The notes below the pieces were generated by a model. The model had not been told where the DNA came from, made no database searches, and saw only the letters and a program-made list of their open reading frames with translations. Position numbers and translations under genes: made by a program. A stretch of DNA of 64,000 nt from positions 1 to 64,000 of the forward strand of contig JAVTVY010025197.1 of assembly GCA_036873755.1 (NCBI GenBank), written 5' to 3'. Positions 23,293-34,200 of this stretch are shown piece after piece; the stretch's first letter is position 1; each line of letters opens with the position of its first letter. This stretch comes from Hanleya hanleyi. Taxonomy: Eukaryota > Mollusca > Polyplacophora > Lepidopleurida > Hanleyidae.

Positions 23293-23298
23293 ATAACC
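23293..23298. repeat. Target-site duplication, right
   Basis: ATAACC, an exact repeat of 16431-16436, directly outside the terminal CCCTACTACT. Confidence 0.9.
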
Positions 23299-24734
23299 TC
23301 AAAGAATGTATATGTCTAAACCAAACATCTTCATAGCATAATTTAGTTGTGGAGATGGGCAACGTCCTTCAGTTGGCCTGAATAAATACGGACATTTTGC
23401 AACGCGAAATGCTTCAGTCGCCCAGATTCTCTTAGAATGAACTGTATCTAGCTGAATAAACAGAATAAATATGCCCAAATGTGAAATTGATTAAGGTTTT
23501 TTTTTCAATTGATGGATATACAGTTATTCAAGATACATTCAAAGAAGAAATGCCAATGGTCGGCAATGACAGCCATGTTAGATAAATGGTCCGAACAAGG
23601 CTGATTCTACATTTCTCCTATGACGTATTGGCATATGGAACAACGTGTCCCACACACAACTACAATTACTTTGAATGAGGACTTGCATGAATCACATTAA
23701 CATGTGCTCAGGACGAGCTATTGACCGGTAAACTAACGTATAATTACAATAAATATAATGATTTTTTTGTTAAATTTTCAGTTCACAATATTCGTTTGTT
23801 TTCTTATTTAATCGTTAATTTGCATCTAAGCATTAATTATTATATATATTTAATCGCACCCATAATTACAGATAATTTTGAGTTAGGGATGAGTGGGTGA
23901 GTTGGACTTTTTCCATCACTTTTTGGTCATAGCACGATGTTGTCTACTTGTTCCAGGACACCAGAGTTCCCGCAATTCATATTATCCTGGACATCAATCA
24001 GCCCAGCCAGTCACCCATCCAAGTCCATCTTCACAACGTCAAGGTTCTATTTGTGAGCCAAAGGCGAACAACGTCAAGATTTCCATTTGTGAGCCAATTA
24101 AAGGCGAACCCTTGACCATCTTGCATAGCAGACCGCGTTCCGCCCACATTCCAGTTATGTGACCTAGAAAAACTGCGCTGATGGTAAAATACGTTAAGGT
24201 TTTACTTTCTGTGCTAAACTATTCGCTGATACCGAATGTAAAATATTTAATCCAGCATGCATAACAATAAAATATTAATGGATAGATCAGTGACATTTTG
24301 TAGAATTCCGTGCTTTATTTCCGCCAATTCAAGTCCTTCAGTGGGAAGGTGAGTCGGATACACTGACATCGCGGACCGCCTTTAAAGTTTCAGTGTTTCC
24401 TACATTTGCCTGGCTTGTTGAACGTTTGATAGTAGATGAATGGGTTTATTTTTTCTTCAAATAGATTTTGTTTAAAACTATATTTCCTTTATATTTATTA
24501 ATGTTCATGGTTGTTGAAAATGTGCGTGTTCATCTGCCACCGGGTATCCCACAAGTTATGGTGTTTTCGAAGCTCGTGAGATTAGTACAACAGTGTTTTT
24601 AATTTAGTTTACTCGGAGTTTCGAGTGCCATCGGCACATGGATCAAGGATTAAGGATCGTCACTATCGCCATGGTCGCGGTAAACAAGTGATATGATTGG
24701 TCAATATATGCAGAATGTTGCTTTACAGCTGAAC
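23299..24734. other. No gene recognised
   Basis: AT-rich host DNA. The only pattern is a short direct repeat near 24030-24110 built on AACGTCAAG, ATTTGTGAGCCAA and AAGGCGAAC. An 89-codon frame at 23893-24162 overlaps it and shows no recognisable motif. Confidence 0.5.
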
Positions 24735-24923
24735 ATAAGATAGATAAGACTTTATTTGCTCCTTATGCCCGAAGGCTAATGGCACAGCATGTTAAAACAA
24801 ATAAATATTTCAAATAAATATATAAAGATTTCCAGGATATACCTATAAGTGGTCGAGGGTAGATCGCCTATCATTTGGCCACAGGGGAGACATATAGTAG
24901 ATAAACATATACATGTATGGACT

Positions 24924-25087
24924 ACACGCTTAAAACTAAAGTGTTGAAACTTACTCGTAAAGTGTTGAAATAACCCTTTAAGTGTGTCCACAGGGACTGC
25001 TCTTTAAGTGTTGTCCCTGTGGACACACTTAAAGGGTTATTTCAACACTTTACGAGTAAGTTTCAACACTTTCGTTTTAAGCGTGTA
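24924..25087. repeat. Near-perfect palindrome in the LINE 3' UTR
   Basis: Arms of about 75 bp (24924-24997 and 25013-25087) are separated by a 15-bp spacer. Each arm itself repeats AAGTGTTGAAA and AAGTGTG(T) motifs. The transcript would fold into a long hairpin. The arm sequence includes TAAGGGTTATTTCAACAC-like blocks not expected of ordinary LINE 3' UTRs. Confidence 0.85.
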
Positions 25088-25226
25088 CGAGTCTTTCAAA
25101 TACTCAAAGCATTCGTATACATATCTCGCTACACTGTTTACTACTGCTTGGATGGTTGTACTCATTATCCATCTAAATAGGGAAATAGTATCATCAAATA
25201 AATTTAATAAATATGGTCCGATACAG

Positions 25227-27275
25227 TTAAAGAGTTTCTCTCTGGGGTTGTAATCTCGTGCATTGCAGGAGAAAGTGCTTCTCATCTTCAACAACCTTAC
25301 AGGTGAGACAGAGCCGTTGTTCACGAGGTATATTATGATAGCGCCCCTTTTCAATTTCCAATTTGTGGGCACTAATTCTGAGCCGTGTCAGGGATACACG
25401 ATGGTGTCTATTTGGTATAGAAAAAATTGCATCCCCACCTCCGAGTGTTTCCTTGAAAGTACTGTAAGTCTCCAGTTTATTACATTCAGAGATCTTACTT
25501 TTCCAGAGTGTAACAAATATATTAGTTAAAGTTTTCCGAATAAAGTTTAGGGTTGATTTTGGGGAATTACAACCTTGGTTCTCCCACAGATATGCACAAC
25601 CAGTCACGGAGAGAGTTTTTCTGATGAAGGTAACCCAGTTACAACAGTTTGGGCTTCTAGCAGCTTCAATTTGTTCGAGGTAGGCCTTATGGATCAAAGT
25701 ACTGGGGCTGGATGATACAATATGTAGAAAGAAGCTGATACTATTAACAATTGCGGCAACCTTCAGAGGAGTTCTTCCTAGTTCACCAAGTACCGCCATG
25801 TTGACAGATCTGGAGTGTACTCCAAGTATCTGTTTACAATATCTCATGTGGACAGCTTCCACCTCATTAACCTTGAGCAAAATATCTGTAATTTCTTTAT
25901 CTTTATCTATGTAACCTGCCCACACTTCTGAACCATACAGTAAAATGGGTTGTATTATACAATCAAACAGTTTACATGATAGACCAATATTAATTTCATT
26001 CGGGTTAACAGCATTTCTCAGAGCAAAAATAGCTTTTCTAGCTGTACAAGATAAGTTTGTAATGGCTTGGTTAAAGTGGCCATTACTATGTAATATAACC
26101 CCAAGGTATTTGTATCTGTTAACACATTTGACCTGTTCACCATTTATACTGAAATAATGGTTAATTGACTTATTAGTCCCAAAAGCTACCACTTTGGTCT
26201 TGCCTAAGTTAACAGATAGGTCCCATTTGTTAATAAACATACCTAATTTGTTAAGTTTTCTTTGTAGATCTTCTTTATCTAGCGACAACAAGACAATATC
26301 ATCGGCATAGGCCAAACTATGTACAGGCTCATCCCACAGGACTGGGGACTTGTCAGTGTCCAATTCAGTCAATAAATAATTAATATATATATTAAACAGT
26401 ATTGGGCTTAACACGTTGCCCTGATGGACACCACGTGTAATAGGAAAACTGTCGCTTAGACAGGTTAATGACTTAACTCTAGCATTACTACATGTATACA
26501 TGGACTTAATAATGCTATAAATGTTACCAGTTATACCAGCTTTCTGCACTTTAAGGAATAAGGCGTCATGCCAAACCGAATCAAAAGCTTTGGAAAAATC
26601 GACAAAGCTAGCATATAATTTGTTTTTCCTACCTGTATACTTATCTATTAAAGTTTTCATAACAAAGATATGATCCGTTGTTCTACAGCCTTTCTTAAAT
26701 CCTATTTGAGACTTTGATATCAGATCATTTTCTTCTGCAAAATTGATAATGCTCGTGTTGAGAATAGAACAGAACAGCTTCCCTAGGCAGCTGTTGAGTG
26801 TTATACCCCGGAAATTATTGGTATCTGATGAACTACCGCTTTTGTGTATTGAAACAATCAGACCAGTTGACCATGCCTGAGGGAAATGACCAGAGAGCAG
26901 GATTCTGTTGAAGAGTAGTAATAGAATGTTCTTAATTAATGGGTATGCGGCTTTTACCATTTCGTTACTAATTGAATCATATCTACTGGATTTTCCATTC
27001 TTTAAGAGTTTCACGGCATCTGAAATTTCCTTTGCTACTATGGGCAAGTTCAGGTTATCGTCCAAAGGTGGAAATGTACTACTGTTTTCCAAATCTGACA
27101 ATTCCTCCCTCACTTCATCACTGCCCGACTGCATATTTGCAGGCTTAGAGCTATGCAGTGACTTGTAATGGTCAAACCATGTACTAATATCAATATTTTG
27201 GGCAGAGTTCCCTTTGCTCTCTTTTTTCAGCTTCTTGGCAGTGTTCCAGCAAGATGCAGGGTCACTTTGAGACAC
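25227..27275 (-). pseudogene. LINE reverse transcriptase ORF (partial)
   Basis: An open frame of 682 residues; the frame stays open on its 5' side to about 27430, so 27275 is not a real start. It would copy the LINE RNA at the target site. Visible motifs: FRGITLNSCLGKLF (about residues 155-168), GFKKGCRTTDHIF (192-204), FVDFSKAFDS with the first catalytic Asp (D226), RGVHQGNVLSP (281-291) and YADD (323-326). A C-terminal CLTC...H4C zinc-like motif lies near the end. The catalytic core looks intact, but the ends are in other frames, so I treat the element as dead. The clade (CR1, jockey or RTE-like) cannot be fixed by eye. Confidence 0.85.
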
Positions 27276-27610
27276 AGCATTGAGCTCGTTTAAAAGTGTC
27301 TGTCGGTACTGTGTGCTGCACCGCTTAGTTTTAATTCTGTACTCCTTATGTTTTCTGAAAAAAAATTTCTTCAGGTTGGGATCATCACTGTTGCGATTAT
27401 AAGCATTATTAAGGCTCCGAGTTCCTTATTTAGAGACTTACACTCTGTGTTGTACCATGGCTTGTTAACTGGATTTGGCACCAGTGATTTGCTCCTTGTA
27501 TTAACTTATTTTTTAGTAATTTTTATAATCAAATATAATCAAATATTTCCTTAATACAAGAAAACTCCCCATAAAGGTCTCCTAGTGTCCGTCCATTCAA
27601 AATCCTACAT

Positions 27611-28585
27611 TGATGAGACTGAAAAGATACAGTGCCCAAACGCACCAGGGGCTATATATCTATCACAATCTAGGTAAACCAAGATGGTATTCCGTAATAT
27701 TATATCTGAGTTTACTGAGATTGTATCTATCATAGAGATAGAGATACCCCTGGTTTAAGCGAGGATGATCCAAGTGTTGACCGGGTTCAACTGGTGTAAC
27801 CTCACTTGCAAAATGCACATTTGCATGATTCTCCTCGCCATGTGCAAATCATTCTATGGAACTCATTTTTGTCAGAGGCCGTCCGAAAAAATGTGTTATA
27901 GTCATTTAGTGCATTATATAACCTTTCCAAAAATAGCAAATATTCCATAGTTTGAAGTACCGGTATATAACTATTCACATGGAGGCTCACGGACTACATG
28001 GGTTATCTTAACAGTCTACTGACTGCATTGATGTGTCAATAAAAATATTTCTTACGTCCCATGAATATAGCCTGGAACGTACGATTAGCCGAACCTCTCA
28101 AAAAGATAAACATAAAGAAATAATGAAACTACGTATTCCGCATTCACCCCCAGAAAACGATTTAGATTTTTATCCTCCCGTCAAATTTGAAGGGAGGTAA
28201 CTCCTTCCGTCTCAAAACTGTTGTGGCTGGGAAGTGAACAGGTGAAGGGAAGTGACAGACGAAACAGATTTTAGTTTGGTTAAAGAAAAGGTACGTATAT
28301 GTCTGGGATATCATCGTTCGTGGAACAACATTACTCATCTCACGCCGACAAAAACAACCTGGCATTTTCGTTGAACTTTGAAGTTGTTGAAATTGAATAT
28401 TGAATGTACTGTCGAAATATGGACCTTTCATAATGAAGGAATATTGAAATTTCCATTGTTTTTGAAATACTTCAATAATGTGTATCAGTTTATTGTTTGT
28501 TAGAAATGAAGCCAAATAAACAGCGATACAAACTTTTAAAAACATCCTATTATATGTTTGTGTAGTCCTTGCTAAATTCTCTGCT
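27611..28585. other. No gene recognised
   Basis: Host DNA with no supported gene. A GAGGTAACTCC-containing block near 28190 and a GAACAGGTGAAGG near 28225 look like splice donors. A non-coding first exon of COPS7 could lie here, but I cannot support its position. Confidence 0.4.
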
Positions 28586-29034
28586 GAGCCTTGCTCGACA
28601 CGGAGCCCCTAAGCCTTAGTTATTTTATAATACTGTTAAATGTATGTAGGATCTACCAGTTTAACCGGCAAAATCGATTTACCTGCCGAACCGAAATGTC
28701 CGGCAGTCAAAAATGATAATTTATACTCCATTTCTTCTACTCACAATAATGAGACCCATCTTTTAAGTTAAATCTCGGACTTGGAATCCGTTCTAAACGT
28801 TCCATGGGTAGTTTATTCGAGAGTTCTCACAGCTTTCCTGAATCCAGAAGACAAATTTTCCGCCATGTTTAAAGTCTTCAGCTAATGAAAAGTCACTACC
28901 GCTATATTCTCCGCGTTCAGGGTAGGTCCAGCTGCTAGAAGATTTTGCCGGTTAAACTGGCAGACCCTACATTCAATATAAATCAGTACCCGGTATTATA
29001 AAATATCTTGTAGGGGCTGCGTGTCGAACTAGGC
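28586..29034. mobile_element. Inverted-repeat element (~450 bp)
   Basis: Arms of about 90 bp at 28586-28678 and 28939-29034 pair over CTCGACACG(G/C)AGCCCCTA, ATTTTATAATAC and CCAGTTTAACCGGCAAAATC. The centre is non-coding. It is a MITE-like element of unknown family, with no clear target duplication. Confidence 0.75.
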
Positions 29035-29146
29035 TATGGCATGCTGCATTTAGCTCCGGTCACAGGGGCTCGTTACCATTGTTAATTGATTAATTATGTT
29101 GATTGGGTGGGGACCATGGTCATGAAGAAAAGGAGAAGGGCAGACA

Positions 29147-29820
29147 CTCAAGTCAGTGCGGTTGTCAACCATGCTCCCAAAGCTCAGGTTTTATAACCTG
29201 TTTTCTAAAATATCGAATAAACTTCATCTCAAACAGAACAAATGGTTAAATTGTATATATTACCGCAGCGTTTTACGCTCTGACGTCTTCGGGTGGATAA
29301 GTGCATTCCGTCGTCAAAATTCTAACCTATCTTTCCATATTCACCATTTCCAGAGAACGGACAAGACCACCTGCCAACTGGGTTCGTCAGGAGCCAACTT
29401 GCAGCTGATTAGAGACACACATGTACTATTCTTTACTCCCTCGAACACCCACCCCCTAATCAGCCAACACGCACCCCCTAGTCAATCAACACCCACCCCC
29501 TAATCAACCATTTTCATTGGTAACGAGTATCTGTGGATCTCAGATCAGCTATGAGTTCACTCCTGGTGAAGCCAGCTGGCTGTGGTCTCGTCCGTTCTTG
29601 GGCACTTTCGCAAGACTTTTTATCCGGGTTAGAATTTGGTGGAGAAATGCACTCATCTGTCCAAGGAGGCCAGGCCGGAAAAAGCTAAACTAAGATACAT
29701 GCAATTTAACCATTTATTGTTCTGTTGGACATGTTTGAGATGAAGTTTATTTAATTTTTGAGAAAACAGTTTATAAAACCTCAATTTTAGAAGCGTGGTT
29801 GGCGACAGCACCGACTTGAG
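29147..29820. mobile_element. Inverted-repeat element (~670 bp)
   Basis: Arms of about 110 bp: 29147-29260 (CTCAAGTCAGTGC..., GGTTTTATAACCTGTTTTCT, AATAAACTTCATCTCAAAC, AAATGGTTAAATTG) and its diverged complement at 29700-29820. The centre contains a short C-rich minisatellite (29440-29510, unit about 22 bp with CACCCCCTAATCA). Non-coding; family unknown. Confidence 0.75.
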
Positions 29821-30468
29821 CAATATGGAACTCTTCATCACAGGAGGTGTGAATTGGTCACTGAGTGAGGTGCACATCAGAGTCTCATCAGTGTAACTGA
29901 TCCCTAGTAGTATTTTATCTACGGTTTGACTAAGAATGGATCCCCTGTTTCATACACTATAATGTTACAACTGACTGACCATGCAGTTGGAGTTGGACTC
30001 ATTATAAGCTTGTCTAACATAGATACAAGCTGGATACATTGATGGATATATTTGCATCTATAAACATGATTGGTCTTCCTCCTTTGACATGTTTGATCAG
30101 GGTTAGCAAGTCTAATGCAAAAGCAATGGGCAATTCCCACTATGGTTCAAGTTAATCCCTGGTCAAGGCTTTCTGGCCTCAATGGCAGCGGGCAGTGCAC
30201 AGACACATGGCTGGTCGCTTGAGCTGCGGTTCATCAAGCTGCGGGCTACACTATGTCTTTAACCCAGAATATATTTTTGATCGATGAAACTGGTATATTT
30301 TCGACCTGAACGAAGGTGCCAAAATTATCATAAATGTTTAAGCTTATTGGTCCTTTCTTGGAATAGTAAGAATATTTGATCCATTATATCATATTTACAC
30401 CAGTTACATTGTATCAGTAGTTGAAAAACCCACTCCATGTTATAAACATAGGGGAGAGATCATGAGAA
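29821..30468. other. No feature recognised
   Basis: AT-rich DNA upstream of COPS7 with no gene, RNA or repeat that I can support. Confidence 0.5.
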
Positions 30469-30628
30469 CATCTACATGTAACATGTCTAATACACATGGA
30501 AAACACTTGTTAGTGTTTGGGTTAGAAAGTAATACTAAGAATCCCATCTACATGTAACATGTCTAATACACATGGAAAACACTTGTTAGTGTTTGGGTTA
30601 GAAAGTAATACTGAGAATCCCATATACA
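30469..30628. repeat. 76-bp direct duplication
   Basis: Two almost identical 76-bp units at 30469 and 30545 (CATCTACATGTAACATGTC ... GGTTAGAAAGTAATACT), followed by the start of a third. Confidence 0.85.
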
Positions 30629-31206
30629 TGTAACTTGATCATTGGAATGAAAAATCCTACTCAAGACAAGTGGAAGTCATTTCAACCAACATGACCAAGC
30701 TGATAACATATATAGACTCTTTTCCCATATGATTTGAATTATTAAACTATAGTGCTAGGCTGTGAACATTAGTGGCGTGCATCAAGCTGCCAGTTCATAC
30801 TATGTATCATCATCCATGTGTCCTCTTTGCAAGCCAATGTCTGTCACAACATCAAGAATTCACGATTCAAGAAATTTTATTTAAAGTCGGTTGTCAGTTT
30901 TAAAACATGATAAACATTAGCTCTAAGCGAGCTACATGTATTTTACCGACAAAAAATGGCCAATGTGGGATCATGAAGTTAACTATATGAGTTTTACGTG
31001 GGACATGGAATCAAATGAGAATATGTTATACTTCATGTAGTTTAATTGCATATTGGTTATTCAGCCTTGTATTAAAGTTAAGTAAGTACATGTTTCCATT
31101 ATAAATGACTGGCCTTCCTCAGTGCTGATTTGAGTTTAGCAGTGTGTAATTAATGATAATGGTTCTTTTATTTGCTTATTTCTTTTTTTTCTTCTGAATT
31201 TGTCAG
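30629..31206. other. Region upstream of the first COPS7 coding exon
   Basis: The end of an intron: a polypyrimidine tract (TTATTTCTTTTTTTTCTTC) leads to TTTGTCAG at 31199-31206. No other feature is seen. Confidence 0.5.
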
Positions 31207-31216
31207 ACATTATACG

Positions 31217-34200
31217 ATGACGGAGACTCAGAAAACTTCTGGGAATGCCCTTGAACAGTTTGTTCTGTTGGCCAAGTCTGCGAAAGGAGCGGCCGCAGTC
31301 AGCCTGATCAAACAAGTGCTGGAGGCTCAGGGAGTTTATGTGTTTGGTGAACTTCTTGACATGCCCAACATTCAGGAGGTAAGTATGGTCAATGCTTGTG
31401 TATAGAATATCTCAATGTCAAGTATAGTGGCATGTTCTTTCATCATGAAGGTTCATCATTTGGGGGCACGGTTTTTAGTCCAGTGGTTATCATCTCGGAC
31501 TCTCACCAATGCAGCCCGGGTTCGATTCTGCACATCGTCGACTGGGCCGTATGTGCGATTGGGTTTCTGGTCCCAGGCCGTGCTCGTGGGTTCTCTCCGG
31601 GTACTCCGGCTTTCCTCCCACACTGAAAAACCAGATGTATGATTGTGAGATATGTATCTGTGTATAAATGTGCTCGGCACAGTGGAAGATTGGCGTATAG
31701 CCAAACTGGCTACCGAGGGTAAAGAAAGTTACATTATCATTATCTCATTTTCCATCTTTGCCATTGGTCACTCATCCAGCTCATGCTCATATGCATTGGA
31801 CAAAATAGAGACTGGAGTTGTTCTTTTATATTCATTAAAACAAATACAAATAAAATTTATATTACATGTACATGAACACTCAATATTAGGTTTTTGTAAA
31901 AGGCCAAATATACGCAATTTGTTTATTTTTGAAATGCCTGTCTTGAGTTGAGGTCATATAATGCGATAGTGAGTTCTGTTCTTATGTCTGTCCATCCTTG
32001 GATAACTTTTTTTAGCTGAGAGATATCTCCAGTTCTTGGTCATGGATTAGTACCAAACTTTGGGTATAATTAGTACCTTACTCATGCAGCAAAGAGGAAC
32101 CCTATCCATTTCGAGGTCAAATGATCAATGGTTAAGGTCACTGTGGCAGAATGTCGGTAAATCATTGAAAATGAATGCTGGAAGCCTGGTAAGTGCAGTG
32201 ATGTGAATTGTGACGGTGAAGAAGCCGCCCACTGATTTTTATCCCTCGGTCAATTTTACCCAAAAAGGTTTTGTCTGCATGGTGTTTCCATCTGTCGGTC
32301 CATCACAATGAAGATTTATTGTCAGGCTTTCCAGGTTCATACATGTATAAGGTAATACCTTTTGAAGGATTACATCTAGGGTCTCTAAATACATACTACA
32401 AAGTGATTGACTAAAAACCTTTCTAATATGACTGACCTTGACCTGTTTTATCACCATCAAATTCTAATTATTGCAATATCTCTAATGAACATGGTTAGGC
32501 TCTCCAAATTCACATTACAGCACATATGCAACTGGTGATGGACTAGAAGCAATTAAGTTAACCCATCATTACCTATTTTATCAAGGTCAATTTTTTGTTA
32601 AATCAGTTGTTTTAAGATTGTAGGTAGACTTTTAATATTCATAATATATACTGGTTTTGGGCTAGAAGGATATACAAGTTGACCTACCTGATCTATTTCT
32701 TCAAGGCCAAATTTTAATTATATGTAGTGATATCTTTTGTTGGATTATAGCTGTAGGTTTTCCACATTCAGACCATATGTAACTGATGATGGATCAGTTT
32801 ATTGAATATGACTGTGATGATATTTTATGAAGGATCATTGCTGAACTCTCAAAATGTGTGTTTACTGAGTTATCTCACCAGTATCATTCTGTAATACATT
32901 ATCCATTATACAGTGTTCATGTATTGTATGTCCTGAAGGAAAATAGTAGACTGCTATGGTATAGTGAGTTAGGTTGTGACATGGCTTCATGACCTGGTGT
33001 TAACATGTCCAACCATTCAACATACATGTATTAATAATACATTTAATCCATGTTGTGTTTTCCTCCTCAGCTGGCTGGTGGTCCTCAAGCACCGTATCTC
33101 AATTTGCTCAATATATTCGCATATGGTACATACAGTGATTACAAAGGTGGGTGAAAGCTCACTGTTTTTACAGGCCTAATACTCCTAAGTCTAATCTTAG
33201 CAGCTTGATCTCCTGTTTCCAATAAGAGATCAAATATATAACCTTTTGTCAAAATAAAGTACTTATTTCTCTTGATTTACAATGATTTTGAATGAATTAA
33301 GCTAAACATTTGTACGTTGAGTTTTTTTCAAAACTTCTGATGTTTTAATCACGAAACGTACCCATTTGGGTATCGGTATTTTCTTGTACGCAGGTCATGT
33401 TAATGGATACCAGCACTGATGTATACATGTATGTTGATCTGAATTGTTTGTTGTATTCCAGCTAACAAGGCTAATCTACCTGAACTAACCCCTGTCCAGC
33501 TCACCAAACTCTCTCATCTTACCATTGTGTCCTTAGCAACAAAAACCAAGGTGAGAATTACTTTACACTATTCATGTGTTCTCTTCAGTAAGCAAAACAC
33601 CATAATATACATTCACTGTTATGCAAGTAAGTTAGTAAAATAAGCAATTCATTCATTATTAATCTGTATTTCATATATTGGTGAGTGGGCAAGATCAGTA
33701 ATTCATTCTTATACCAGTAAGTAAGCAACATTAGTAATCTGCATTTCATACGATACAACGTCAGTAATTCATTCTTATACTGGTAAGTGGGCAACTCCAG
33801 TACTCTGTATCCATTCTTACATGGGTAAGTGGGCAACTCCAGTACTCTGTATCCACTCTTACATGGGTAAGTGGGCAACTCCAGTACTCTGTATCCATTC
33901 TTATATGGGTAAGTGGTAAGTGGGCAACTCCAGTACTCTGTATCCACTCTTACATGGGTAAGTGGGCAACTCCAGTACTCTGTATCCATTCTTACATGAG
34001 TAAGTGGGCAACTCCAGTACTCTGTATCCACTCTTACATGGGTAAGTGGGCAACTCCAGTACCCTGTATCCATTCTTACATGGGTAAGTGGGCAACTCCA
34101 GTACCCTGTATCCATTCTTACATGGGTAAGTGGGCAGAATTAGTGACCTAATCCATTCTTATACAGGCATGACAGGTGAGTGGGCTAGATCTTTAATTCA

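Larger units (their letters stand above)
24735..27610 (-). mobile_element. Degraded non-LTR retrotransposon (LINE)
   Basis: This is a LINE on the minus strand. Its 3' end is marked by AATAAAGTCTTATCTATCTTA (read on the minus strand, ending near 24735), a short A/T-C tail of the type many LINE clades carry. The body is the reverse transcriptase frame at 25227-27275. Upstream, 27440-27475 encodes a PWYNTEC-like linker in another frame, and 27551-27609 encodes an NGRTLGDLYGEFSC segment typical of the end of the apurinic endonuclease domain. The rest of the endonuclease is missing. The C-terminal part after the zinc motif continues in another frame (25037-25240). The copy is therefore 5'-truncated or deleted and frameshifted. 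Confidence 0.85.

Noticed and set aside
25227..27275. An intact, active LINE
   Set aside because: The reverse transcriptase core is open, but most of the endonuclease is missing and both ends are frame-shifted.
31462..31540. A functional tRNA gene
   Set aside because: Boxes A and B are present but the cloverleaf stems do not pair, and a SINE body follows.
33585..34115. Minus-strand 176-codon periodic protein
   Set aside because: Generated by the 42-bp minisatellite, antisense to a COPS7 intron.
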